Program-made: the position numbers and the translations under genes
Notes under the pieces: generated by a model
Database searches by the model: none
Seen by the model: only the letters and a program-made list of their open reading frames with translations
Told to the model about the DNA's origin: nothing
Origin: Clostridia bacterium
GTDB lineage: Bacteria; Bacillota; Clostridia; RUG12999
DNA: 48,772 nt
Direction: 5' to 3'
NCBI GenBank assembly: GCA_022801925.1
Contig: JAAWTG010000019.1
Location: forward strand, 1 to 48,772
In this document: piece after piece, positions 16,286-23,183 of the stretch
Layout: each line of letters starts with the position of its first letter
How positions within the stretch are numbered: the first letter of the stretch is position 1

Positions 16286-18022
16286 GCCATTGATAACATT
16301 GACACGAAACACCTTGTCCTTTTGCTTTGAGGCTGATTGGACTATCGTGTTGTATGCGTTATGCTCCGTGTCATGCGGAAAATTTACGATTTCCTCCAGT
16401 TCTCCTGCCGAAAGCAGCATATCAATATCGCTCTTTAGCTGGATTTCAACATGGCTTAGTGAATTACCTTCCATATCTTCACCATCGTCAAAAACCGTGA
16501 TTTTTTCCACAATCAGCCCTATGTCAACTTTATCCAAGTTCGGTTTTTGGAGAATGTCGTCAAATATATCCATCGCTGTTTTCGCAATGCGGTTCACCTG
16601 AATAATCGTATTGCGTTTATCAAATGACATGGAAATTTGATTTTGTAAACCGGCTATTTTATGTTCCAAATCCAGTTCCATTTCATTATAAGTTTCCTCA
16701 ATCAGTTCTTCTTGCTCGGGACGCTTCATGATTTCTTTAATTTTCTGCCGTTTTGTTGCTTTCAGTTCTGCCTTTGCCTGTTCAAGCATTTCATACAGTC
16801 GTTCTGACAAAGATTCGGCAGATTGAACGGATTGCTTTTCTTCTTTGATAGACTGCTCCAGCTTTTCAATCATATCCGCTGAATTTTCCTTGACTTTTTG
16901 AATATAGGACTTTAACAACGCATCTAAAATATCAACTCTGATATGATGCGCTGTACACCCGCGCAGCCCCCGTCTGTGGTATAGACCGCAAATATAATTC
17001 GGACGCAGGTTCTTTTTGCCTCGCGAAAACATGGGCGAACCACATTCGCCGCAAAAAAGATATCCGCTGTATACATTATCATTTATTTTGATGCCGCGGT
17101 AGTGCGTTGTCGTCCGCTTCTTCCGATTTTCCTGTGCTAACGCAAACACCGAATACTCAACAATAGTCGCATGATGATTTTCAAAAACAATATGTTCCTC
17201 CGTATCCAGCTTTCTGTCGTCTCCGTTTATTTTTTTTCGCGTAAATTTCCGCTGCCGAAGTGTACCGATATAAAAATCATTATCAAGGATTTTTTGTATT
17301 GTAATGATACTCCATTCCGGTCGGACAGAGAGTTTGCATTCTTCCCCTTTTGCCTCTTTTCGCTCCCGTTCAACCATGCGCGGCGTTGGAATATGCAAAT
17401 CTGTCAGATGATTGGCAATTTTCTTATACCCCCACCCCTTGTTATATAAATCAAAGACCATTCGCACCACTTCAGCAGCGGCTTCATTCACTTCAAACTC
17501 CATCTTTTTAGAATTTATCATCGTGTATCCATAGGGAACGGCGCAAATCCATTCGCCCTCCTGCTGGCGGTGTTTGATAACATTTTTCACCTTTTTGGAA
17601 GTATCGGTAACAGGCATTTCGTTAAGGAAAAAATGCATCTGAATTTGAATCCAATCATCATTTGTCGGATAGTCAATACCATCTCCGATTGAAATAATGC
17701 GCAGTCCCATATCCCGCAGGTCTTCCAATTCTACCAATCCGCGACCGTTCCGGCGGGAAAAACGTGAAAAATCCTTGATGATGAGAATATTATGCTTCTG
17801 TTCCACAAAGTTCTTTCTCATTTCCTGATAGCCTTCCCGCTTCTCAAATGTATAGCCGCTTCTGTCACGGTCATTGTAGAACGTTAATTTGGCGTCAGGA
17901 AAGTTCCGTTTCACATAATCTTCTATCATTGCCATCTGATTTTCAATACTGGTGTTATCGTTATTCAAGTCATCATCAAATGAAATTCGGACATAGCCTG
18001 CTATATCGTTCTTATGTTTCAA
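15830..18022 (-). CDS. Large serine recombinase fused in frame to the C-terminal part of SpoVT
   Basis: Residues 1-579 are a large serine recombinase. It has a resolvase domain with catalytic Ser14 in AGYVRIS and DFSRFSRRNGR, a recombinase domain (about 160-300), a zinc ribbon (CGEC at 324-327, second cysteines at 345 and 356) and a coiled coil (about 375-470). It cuts and rejoins DNA for integration and excision. From residue 580 (GDPLEIFTNREGEVI) to 730 the sequence is SpoVT from about its residue 31 to its natural end (GVLGKQMEE), including the whole GAF-like sensor domain. The N-terminal half of the AbrB-type DNA-binding domain is missing. No stop codon separates the parts. Start TTG 18022 follows GGAAGGTGG. 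Either an element integrated into spoVT or, less likely, this is a fixed fusion. Confidence 0.93.
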   Translation of the reverse strand: MKHKNDIAGYVRISFDDDLNNDNTSIENQMAMIEDYVKRNFPDAKLTFYNDRDRSGYTFEKREGYQEMRKNFVEQKHNILIIKDFSRFSRRNGRGLVELEDLRDMGLRIISIGDGIDYPTNDDWIQIQMHFFLNEMPVTDTSKKVKNVIKHRQQEGEWICAVPYGYTMINSKKMEFEVNEAAAEVVRMVFDLYNKGWGYKKIANHLTDLHIPTPRMVERERKEAKGEECKLSVRPEWSIITIQKILDNDFYIGTLRQRKFTRKKINGDDRKLDTEEHIVFENHHATIVEYSVFALAQENRKKRTTTHYRGIKINDNVYSGYLFCGECGSPMFSRGKKNLRPNYICGLYHRRGLRGCTAHHIRVDILDALLKSYIQKVKENSADMIEKLEQSIKEEKQSVQSAESLSERLYEMLEQAKAELKATKRQKIKEIMKRPEQEELIEETYNEMELDLEHKIAGLQNQISMSFDKRNTIIQVNRIAKTAMDIFDDILQKPNLDKVDIGLIVEKITVFDDGEDMEGNSLSHVEIQLKSDIDMLLSAGELEEIVNFPHDTEHNAYNTIVQSASKQKDKVFRVNVINGGDPLEIFTNREGEVIFKKYSPIGELGEFASHYAETLSKTSGHPVCITDKDSIVAIYGAPKKEFMEKRISSELERIMDEKSTFIMKMGDTKTMPVMEGADKYVAGVVAPIISEGSAIGSVIMVKGEERDNMGEVETKLAQSAAGVLGKQMEE
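16261..16290 (-). other. Predicted attachment junction (recombinase/spoVT)
   Basis: The recombinase-to-spoVT joint lies at or near the GGGGACCC stretch (16278-16285) that encodes the start of GDPLEIF. To the left the coding matches SpoVT; to the right it matches nothing in SpoVT. Serine recombinases exchange at a two-base core inside a short shared sequence, so the exact point cannot be fixed without the other junction or the empty site. Confidence 0.6.
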
Positions 18023-18057
18023 TATTATCTACCACCTTCCACTTTATCTATAACAAC

Positions 18058-18086
18058 ATTGTAACATGTAATTTGAAACAAATCAA
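18058..18086 (-). promoter_or_regulatory. Promoter of the recombinase
   Basis: On the minus strand TTGATT (18081-18086) and TACAAT (18058-18063) are separated by 17 bases and lie 36 bases before the TTG start. The promoter comes with the element, so the fused SpoVT tail is now read from it rather than from the native spoVT promoter. Confidence 0.6.
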
Positions 18087-18106
18087 GAATAAAAATTTTT
18101 CCTATA

Positions 18107-18135
18107 TAAAAAAACAGTTATCAAAGGGATAACTG
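18107..18135 (-). terminator. Terminator between the small gene and the recombinase
   Basis: CAGTTATC (18115-18122) and GATAACTG (18128-18135) form an eight-pair stem with five loop bases, followed on the minus strand by a run of seven T. It starts five bases after the stop of the 65-residue gene. Confidence 0.85.
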
Positions 18136-18139
18136 CTTA

Positions 18140-18337
18140 TCATGCAAGGTCTTTATTGTGCCGCAGCAAGTTTTTCGTTCCTTCATATAAATCCTTTGTT
18201 CCGGAATGAAAAACGGCAATTGTATATTTTTTATATTGCTTCATGGTTTGAATCGATTTTACGGCGGTGTCTGCTTTTTCAGATGTTGCACACCATATTG
18301 AAACAATTCTATTCTCGTCATCAATGTTGATTTCCAT
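18140..18337 (-). CDS. 65-residue protein of unknown function in the element
   Basis: I cannot assign a function. The protein starts MEINIDDENRIVSIWC and continues with a helix and a second strand YTIAVFHSGTKDLYEGTKNLL, a small alpha/beta layout with no membrane segment. From memory, similar short frames (strand, then a V-F-x-S-G motif, then L-L-x-x-N) are common on mobilisable elements of gut Clostridia next to serine recombinases; I cannot verify this. AGGAGG lies 11 bases before ATG 18337, while a GTG at 18343 is five bases away and could be the true start, adding two residues. It has its own terminator and so is transcribed apart from the recombinase. Confidence 0.55.
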   Translation of the reverse strand: MEINIDDENRIVSIWCATSEKADTAVKSIQTMKQYKKYTIAVFHSGTKDLYEGTKNLLRHNKDLA

Positions 18338-18729
18338 AATCACAGACACCTCCTATGCTTATTATTATTTACAAATTATGGTTATCTTATACATCATTCA
18401 TCCACTGCCGCGTCTCGCCGCCCTAAAAAATGTATCATCGTATTCTGTTTTTTGTGTGCAGTCCCCTCACTTCTATATAAGGAATAAACATGTCAATATG
18501 AAGCTCCTATTTTAAGTTCCGCTTTTATTTTATTTCGGGGTTTGGGCGGCGCCCAATATTAACAAGTTATTTGTATATACAAACAGGAAGCTTGCCGTCA
18601 CCAAAGTGACTCTTTTTTGAATTTCATGTCTCTAAGGGAGTCGGAAATTCATATAAAATGAAGAAAAAAATAAACCTTATTCCAAATTGGAACAAGGTTA
18701 TATATCATATTCTTTCATCATCAAACATA
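18338..18729. other. Intergenic stretch with clustered palindromes
   Basis: No convincing gene. It holds a G+C-rich palindrome TTGGGCG-G-CGCCCAA (18542-18556) in A+T-rich surroundings and a second palindrome TTTGTATATACAAA (18570-18583). A short stem GTCAC-CAAA-GTGAC (18596-18609) is followed by TCTTTTTT on the plus strand, and GAATTTC/GAAATTC lie at 18619-18650. The first three could be a recombinase, relaxase or regulator site, or remains of an insertion end. Confidence 0.5.
18663..18699 (-). terminator. Terminator after the Fic/winged-helix gene
   Basis: AACCTT (18673-18678) pairs with AAGGTT (18694-18699), and inside it TTCCAA pairs with TTGGAA; on the minus strand a TATTTTTTTCTT run follows. 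It lies about 30 bases after the stop. Confidence 0.8.
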
Positions 18730-19773
18730 CTACAATATATTTCTAACATAAAAAGTGGAACGACCGCCGCCTTTTTTTGAAATTACACCGTTTGCACAGA
18801 GTTTTTTCAAGTGTCTTTCAACAGTTGATGCGCTGACCAACAGACATAACTCCAATATATCTCTCTTTGTAAATTTACCAATCTTGCTTTGAACAGCTTT
18901 GCTCACCGTATCAAAGGATGACGGACTTATGATATTTATTCTATCCTCAAATTCCCGATATGCTGCAATGATTGTCCCAAGCAAATACTTTATAAATGCT
19001 GTTGGATCGTCCTTTTCCTCGTGCCATCCGGTTTGCGAAAGCTCAAGAGCGTCATAATACGCGCCTTTATCCCCGGCAATCTTCGCTTCAAGCGATATAT
19101 ATTTTCCTATTTCATACCCGCTTCGGTACAGAAGCAATGTGGTAAGCAGTCTGGACATTCGTCCGTTACCATCAATAAATGGGTGAATACACAAAAAATC
19201 GTGTATAAAGACAGGAATGACGAGTAACGGGTTCACTTTGCCCTCACCAATGACATAATTAAACTCATCACAAATTTTCTGCATCGCAACAGGTGTTTCA
19301 TACGGTGCAAGCGGAGTAAACAAAGTATATCTCTGTCCGGCGGCGTCAGTCGTACTTATATAATTCTGAACATTTTTAAATGTACCTCCAAAGCTTGAGT
19401 CCGTGTGACTGAACATTATTTTATGAAGTTGTAATATATAATTTGGTGTTAAAGGGATATATTCAAAGTTTTCGTGAACTATATGCAAAGCGTCCCTATA
19501 TCCGGCAATTTCTTTTTCATCACGGTTTCGCGGTGTTGTTTTCTCGCTCATAAGCTGTCTTAAACGAGTTTCTGTTGTACGAATCCCCTCAATGGAGTTA
19601 GAACTTTCCGTACTTTGAATTTTTGCGATTTCCACCAAACCGTTCAGCTCATCGGGCTTTTGTTTCAGATATAAGAATTGTTTGCCTTTTTCTTCGTGAA
19701 TATAAGACAGATAATTTACAATCTCTATATCCCACTTTTTGTCCTTTAATATACTGTAATTAAATCGACACAT
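18730..19773 (-). CDS. Fic-family protein with N-terminal inhibitory motif and C-terminal winged helix
   Basis: Fic enzymes transfer AMP (or another phosphate-linked group) to hydroxyl side chains of target proteins. The active loop HPFIDGNGRMSR is intact (His at residue 197). Before it, SNSIEG at 58-63 fits the inhibitory S/T-x3-E-G/N motif, placing this in class II, where the inhibitory helix is in the same chain. After the Fic core, residues about 285-347 form a winged helix (KRDILELCLLVSASTVERHL, then a wing with KKGGGRSTFYV). It may therefore bind DNA and control its own promoter, which carries inverted repeats. ATG 19773 has GAGGTGAGG eight bases upstream and is preferred over a GTG three codons earlier. 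Length of 347 is normal for this group. Confidence 0.93.
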   Translation of the reverse strand: MCRFNYSILKDKKWDIEIVNYLSYIHEEKGKQFLYLKQKPDELNGLVEIAKIQSTESSNSIEGIRTTETRLRQLMSEKTTPRNRDEKEIAGYRDALHIVHENFEYIPLTPNYILQLHKIMFSHTDSSFGGTFKNVQNYISTTDAAGQRYTLFTPLAPYETPVAMQKICDEFNYVIGEGKVNPLLVIPVFIHDFLCIHPFIDGNGRMSRLLTTLLLYRSGYEIGKYISLEAKIAGDKGAYYDALELSQTGWHEEKDDPTAFIKYLLGTIIAAYREFEDRINIISPSSFDTVSKAVQSKIGKFTKRDILELCLLVSASTVERHLKKLCANGVISKKGGGRSTFYVRNIL

Positions 19774-19790
19774 TTGTCTCACCTCACCTC

Positions 19791-19844
19791 TATTCTCGTC
19801 AATTATAACGCATGTGACGAGAATAGTTAATAGGGTGACGAGAA
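19791..19844 (-). promoter_or_regulatory. Fic promoter with 11-base inverted repeat and a third half-site
   Basis: On the minus strand TTAACT (19825-19830) and TATAAT (19802-19807) are 17 bases apart. TATTCTCGTCA (19791-19801) and TGACGAGAATA (19815-19825) form a perfect 11-base inverted repeat flanking the -10, and TGACGAGAA returns at 19836-19844, 21 bases from the second copy. A protein bound there would block polymerase; the winged helix of the Fic protein is the obvious candidate. Confidence 0.75.
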
Positions 19845-19896
19845 AATAATTCTATTTGCACTGGGCGTTCATCTACTTTTCTGCAGCTTTCATTCA

Positions 19897-20493
19897 TCAT
19901 TCTACTGTTTGCTTTAACAAATCTATCAATATTCTATAGTCGTCTACCGATAAAATAGAAGCCTCTAAAATATCGTTTTTGTCCGCCAGTCCCCAATTCA
20001 GACGATAGCCGCATTTTTTCGCCATAAGCCGTATAAATTCCCGAATGGTTCTCCCGTTGCCTTCTCTGAATGGATGAACAATATTCAACTCCGACATAAC
20101 ATATGCAAGATTATGAAACACTTTTTCTTCTGCCCGTTCCCTCACCATGGCGTCTGTTTTTATTTTTGCAAAAATTTTATTGAGCTTTTCATCAATCAAA
20201 TCCGGCGGATAAAACATGGTATCCGCTTTGCTGATTTGCTCTTTCCGAATTTTCCCTGCAAATGCATAAATATCTCCAAAAATAAATTGATGAATTTTTA
20301 AAAAGTGTGTTTTGGAAAAATTCCCATTCATTGGATTTTGCAGCAGTTCCAATTGTTTTACTGCCGTGATTTCTTCTTCCGCCTCTTTCAGTAAACCAAT
20401 ATCTCTGATATTCAATTTATTTTTTAGTACATTTGTGTCGGGATAACAATACATGGATTGCACTGTTGTATAAACATCATATTTTGAAAACAT
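19897..20493 (-). CDS. Fic toxin (class I, AMPylase type)
   Basis: A 198-residue compact Fic-domain protein like VbhT/FicT toxins. The active loop HPFREGNGRTIREF is complete (His at residue 140). The flap region before it has GKIRKEQISKADTMFYPP, which guides the target. It lacks its own inhibitory motif, as expected where a separate antitoxin supplies it. The antitoxin gene lies directly upstream and ends two bases before. Two ATGs, at 20499 and 20493, are in frame; the second is seven bases after AGAGGG while the first is only one base away, so I chose 20493. Known class I Fic toxins modify DNA gyrase and topoisomerase IV; that target is likely but not shown here. Confidence 0.93.
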   Translation of the reverse strand: MFSKYDVYTTVQSMYCYPDTNVLKNKLNIRDIGLLKEAEEEITAVKQLELLQNPMNGNFSKTHFLKIHQFIFGDIYAFAGKIRKEQISKADTMFYPPDLIDEKLNKIFAKIKTDAMVRERAEEKVFHNLAYVMSELNIVHPFREGNGRTIREFIRLMAKKCGYRLNWGLADKNDILEASILSVDDYRILIDLLKQTVE

Positions 20494-20495
20494 TG

Positions 20496-20867
20496 TCATG
20501 CCCTCTGTATATATTTTTCTTTTATTTCTTCAACCAACATATCGCAAGAAATTTTCCCATCTGAAAGACGCTTTAAATTGGCGATTGTGTTCTCACTCAC
20601 GCGCATACCTTCGACGGCAAATGTCCCTTTTATATTTTTTATATTACTTTCATAATTTCTGTTTGACATATCCGTTTTATTTCTCCAGCCAATATATTTT
20701 TCATTTCTTATTCTTGCATCCGCAGGCTTTTGACTGTCAGGCGGAAGCAGCCAAACACCGGCTGTTTTTACTGCTCCCGGAATTCTTCCCTGCTCACATA
20801 ATGCAGAAATTCTGCGGGTGGAAATACCCCACTTTTCACTCGCAAGTTTTATTGTTAATATATCCAT
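20496..20867 (-). CDS. Fic antitoxin: HTH domain fused to VbhA-like inhibitory helix
   Basis: A 123-residue antitoxin with two parts. Residues about 1-55 resemble a MerR/excisionase-type helix-turn-helix: MDILTIKLASEKWGISTRRI, then GRIPGAVKTAGVWLLP. Residues about 75-123 resemble VbhA-type antitoxins, with TFAVEGM at 82-88 giving the S/T-x3-E-G motif whose Glu blocks the nucleotide site of the Fic toxin. So one chain may repress the operon and inhibit the toxin. ATG 20867 follows GGAGG by seven bases; an upstream in-frame ATG would overlap the promoter. The toxin follows with two bases between, and the promoter carries a palindrome, as expected for autoregulation. Confidence 0.85.
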   Translation of the reverse strand: MDILTIKLASEKWGISTRRISALCEQGRIPGAVKTAGVWLLPPDSQKPADARIRNEKYIGWRNKTDMSNRNYESNIKNIKGTFAVEGMRVSENTIANLKRLSDGKISCDMLVEEIKEKYIQRA

Positions 20868-20889
20868 TACTGCACCTCCGATACATAAT

Positions 20890-20918
20890 ATTGTATACCA
20901 CGTTCGGAACAATGTCAA
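20890..20918 (-). promoter_or_regulatory. Promoter and operator of the Fic antitoxin-toxin pair
   Basis: On the minus strand TTGACA (20913-20918) and TACAAT (20890-20895) are 17 bases apart. The spacer contains GTTCCGAAC (20902-20910), a palindrome around one base, next to a GTATAC at the -10. This is a typical repressor position. Confidence 0.75.
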
Positions 20919-20966
20919 TATTTTATATAAATAAATGAAAATCCTGTTCTTGTTCCTGTTCCTTTA

Positions 20967-21800
20967 CTATCCTTTTTTGCTTCTCTCCAATATGCATGTT
21001 ATAACTCTATCAGCAATAATCTCTCTGTCCCGCTTTGGGTAAAAATCAAGAATAGGACTGAGATGCTCCATGATATCTTCGCGCAACAAAACAGGCATGG
21101 AAAGCTGTTTTCCATATAATGCCCTTGCTGTATTCATTTGACGAGTGAAATTCATATTGAACGGTCTTGCTCTTAATGCGGCAATTAACGCTTTGGGCTC
21201 TATGTCCATCGGCGACATTCGTATGTCTGAAAGCAAACCTGCGCCATTATCAAAAATTGGGCAATAATCATATTGATTATCCATTTTTATGACTGCAATA
21301 TTATTCAGGTGTCTGTCATCATTTAGAAACAAAGAATCAATCTCAAAAAGCAACGTCAAATATTCTCCAAAATAATCGAGTCCTGTGCATTCTTTTGTCA
21401 CATCAGCAAGATAAGCGATTCTTTTTTTGTCACTTGTAAGCGATAACAATTTCTCTTTCAGTGGGCAGCCGAGAACTTTTGACAAAAGATGATTGATTGT
21501 AATAAGCGATTCTCCCTTTTTCAAAAAATTATCGCTTACACAGCCTGTTCGCTCGCGATTATGAACGATAACTCTTACAGGTTCATATCTTACAAAGGTG
21601 AACGGAGTATCCTTTTCAATATTACTTTTTTCCAGCAGCAGTGAAATTAAAGTTTCACTGAATGCCTCATAGCCAAATTGATCGAGTTTGTACCACTGAT
21701 TTGTAGCTTCATCAAACCATTTTTCCTGATTGCCTTTTGACGATGTATCTGCAATTTTTTCATTCGTGACAAGCCTTATATCTTTTCTATTTCTATCCAT
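20967..21800 (-). CDS. Minimal HipA-like serine/threonine kinase (toxin)
   Basis: A 277-residue protein with the HipA/CtkA kinase core but without the extra N-terminal domain of E. coli HipA (about 440 residues). The ATP-binding Lys is probably in QWYKLD (residue 39), the catalytic loop is FLNDDRHLNNIAV at 159-170 and the metal-binding motif is IFDNGAGLL (Asp184). HipA-type kinases phosphorylate glutamyl-tRNA synthetase or related targets and slow growth; the target here is unknown. ATG 21800 is seven bases after GGAGG, and both lie inside the end of the preceding gene, overlapping it by 25 bases, so translation is coupled. Genes in this strand order (regulator, then kinase) fit a toxin-antitoxin pair. 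Confidence 0.85.
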   Translation of the reverse strand: MDRNRKDIRLVTNEKIADTSSKGNQEKWFDEATNQWYKLDQFGYEAFSETLISLLLEKSNIEKDTPFTFVRYEPVRVIVHNRERTGCVSDNFLKKGESLITINHLLSKVLGCPLKEKLLSLTSDKKRIAYLADVTKECTGLDYFGEYLTLLFEIDSLFLNDDRHLNNIAVIKMDNQYDYCPIFDNGAGLLSDIRMSPMDIEPKALIAALRARPFNMNFTRQMNTARALYGKQLSMPVLLREDIMEHLSPILDFYPKRDREIIADRVITCILERSKKG

Positions 21801-22312
21801 TGCCTGTCCTCCGCCATTTTTCCTTTTGTTTTTTGAATAATCTCTAATGGATTATATTCTGCAACACCTATTGTTTCTAAATATTCTCTTATACCGCTTC
21901 GTTCTCTCGGAATACAGCGTTCCTCCAAAAAATTCACAAAATCCTCCCATGTGGGAATCGTATTATTTCCAAACGCAGTATTGACAATATCCTCTGTATG
22001 ATTTTCTGCTTTCAGCGTTTTATCCGTAAAATCTGCATATATAACAGTGCACAGTTCTTTATCATTATAAAAACTTAATTTTTTGAGGTTATGCCCCATG
22101 GTCTTTTTTTCTGATACAAATTCCGTAATTGATTTTTCAGCCGTAATATATATGCAATTCCCGTCAAACATTAACTCAATATTTCTTTTGTTTTCATTAA
22201 GTCCCATTTTCTTTATCCACAATGACGGAATAGATACTTTATATGTTTTTGAGCCCGCCGCCGCTGTTCCTCCGGCTGAACTTACTATAGCTTTTCCTGT
22301 TCTGTGTTCCAT
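21776..22312 (-). CDS. AbrB-like antitoxin/regulator paired with HipA-like kinase
   Basis: A 178-residue protein whose first 60 residues look like an AbrB/SpoVT-type swapped-hairpin DNA-binding domain: TYKVSIPSLWIKKMGLNENK, then IELMFDGNCIYITAE. The remaining 110 residues are mixed alpha/beta with charged helices near the end and match nothing I know; they may hold the kinase. E. coli HipB uses an HTH instead, so this is a different antitoxin fold joined to a HipA-type kinase. ATG 22312 has GGAGGTG eight bases upstream. It overlaps the kinase gene by 25 bases. The promoter holds the palindrome ATTCG-GTA-CGAAT, a likely binding site for this protein. Confidence 0.75.
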   Translation of the reverse strand: MEHRTGKAIVSSAGGTAAAGSKTYKVSIPSLWIKKMGLNENKRNIELMFDGNCIYITAEKSITEFVSEKKTMGHNLKKLSFYNDKELCTVIYADFTDKTLKAENHTEDIVNTAFGNNTIPTWEDFVNFLEERCIPRERSGIREYLETIGVAEYNPLEIIQKTKGKMAEDRQWIEIEKI

Positions 22313-22330
22313 AGTATCACCTCCGTGTTA

Positions 22331-22359
22331 AATATATCATATTCGTACCGAATTGTCAA
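22331..22359 (-). promoter_or_regulatory. Promoter and operator of the AbrB-like/HipA-like pair
   Basis: On the minus strand a perfect TTGACA (22354-22359) and TATATT (22331-22336) are 17 bases apart. The spacer contains the palindrome ATTCGGTACGAAT (22341-22353). The ATG follows 18 bases after the -10, so the message leader is short. Confidence 0.8.
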
Positions 22360-22369
22360 TCTTTTATTT

Positions 22370-22401
22370 AAAAAAGACAGTTCATATGAACTGCCTTTTT
22401 T
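22370..22401 (-). terminator. Terminator of the hsd operon
   Basis: CAGTTCATATGAACTG (22378-22393) is a perfect palindrome framed by A and T runs (AAAAAAG...CTTTTTT), able to end transcription in either direction. It lies about 60 bases after the metallopeptidase stop and separates the restriction operon from the HipA-like module. Confidence 0.85.
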
Positions 22402-22463
22402 GTATATTATCAACATTATATTTCGAGGAATTGAAAAAAGCAACGAAAAATAGCCCACTGTTT

Positions 22464-23183
22464 CTATTCCTCTTTTAAAACAGGTTCCATATAGTCCAGA
22501 ATCTGCTCATTTAATTTCTTTTTGGTTTCTCTCCAATATGGCATATTACTATCTAATATAGCAATAAAATCATCTCCATGATTTTTCACTTTCAAGTGTG
22601 CAAGTTCGTGCAATATAATGTATTCAATACACTCTATTGGCTTTTTGGCTAACTGAAGATTAAACCATAATTTTTTGGTATTTGTATTACATGTACCCCA
22701 GCGGGTAGTCATATATTTTGTTTGCCAGCTATCGCAATATAATCCCGTTTTCTTTTCCCATTTCGGTAAATATTTTCTGATTTCTTCCTTCAAGATTTCG
22801 CGATACCATTCTCTCACAAAGGATTCTCTCTGTTTTGCAGTGCTTTCTTTTCTGACAGTGAGTATTGCCTTATCACCTGACAATACAAGCGAATTACCTT
22901 TATAACTGTATTCAACTTGTAAATAATACTGCTTCCCCAAAACATAAAACGACTCTCCTGAAACATATTGCCTTTCAGTTTGGCGGGGCTGATTTTTAAA
23001 TTTTGTCTGTTGTTTCTTTATCCATCCCATTTTTGTGCGTACAAACATTAAAATGCTTTCATCCGAGAGATGTTTGGGGGCAGATACCTGCACCTTCCCC
23101 TCCGGCGGCTGAACATACAAATGCATATTTTTAATATTTTTTTTTATAATTTCTATTGGGATACCCTGTATTTCCGTATGCAT
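22464..23183 (-). CDS. YgjP-like (M48/SprT-type) zinc metallopeptidase
   Basis: A 239-residue protein of the YgjP/DUF45 group. The zinc-site helix is clear: IILHELAHLKVKNHGDDF, giving HExxH with a second His-containing stretch behind, near residue 185. Earlier, WGTCNTNTKKLWFNLQLAKK is the conserved strand that precedes the active site in this family. The N terminus (about 1-110) is beta-rich and typical. The start ATG shares its A with the stop of hsdR (TAATG), so it is translationally coupled to the restriction subunit. YgjP-like genes often sit next to type I restriction genes (known association); it may control HsdR or the response to cleavage, but this is inference. Confidence 0.88.
   Translation of the reverse strand: MHTEIQGIPIEIIKKNIKNMHLYVQPPEGKVQVSAPKHLSDESILMFVRTKMGWIKKQQTKFKNQPRQTERQYVSGESFYVLGKQYYLQVEYSYKGNSLVLSGDKAILTVRKESTAKQRESFVREWYREILKEEIRKYLPKWEKKTGLYCDSWQTKYMTTRWGTCNTNTKKLWFNLQLAKKPIECIEYIILHELAHLKVKNHGDDFIAILDSNMPYWRETKKKLNEQILDYMEPVLKEE

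Noticed and set aside
18596-18618. GTCAC/GTGAC stem with TCTTTTTT as a plus-strand terminator
   Set aside because: No plus-strand gene precedes it; it is kept only as part of the palindrome cluster.
21776-22312. AbrB-like N terminus as the missing first half of spoVT
   Set aside because: Its sequence (TYKVSIPSLWIKKMGL) is not SpoVT-like, it is an intact gene with its own promoter and long unrelated tail, and it is paired with the kinase.
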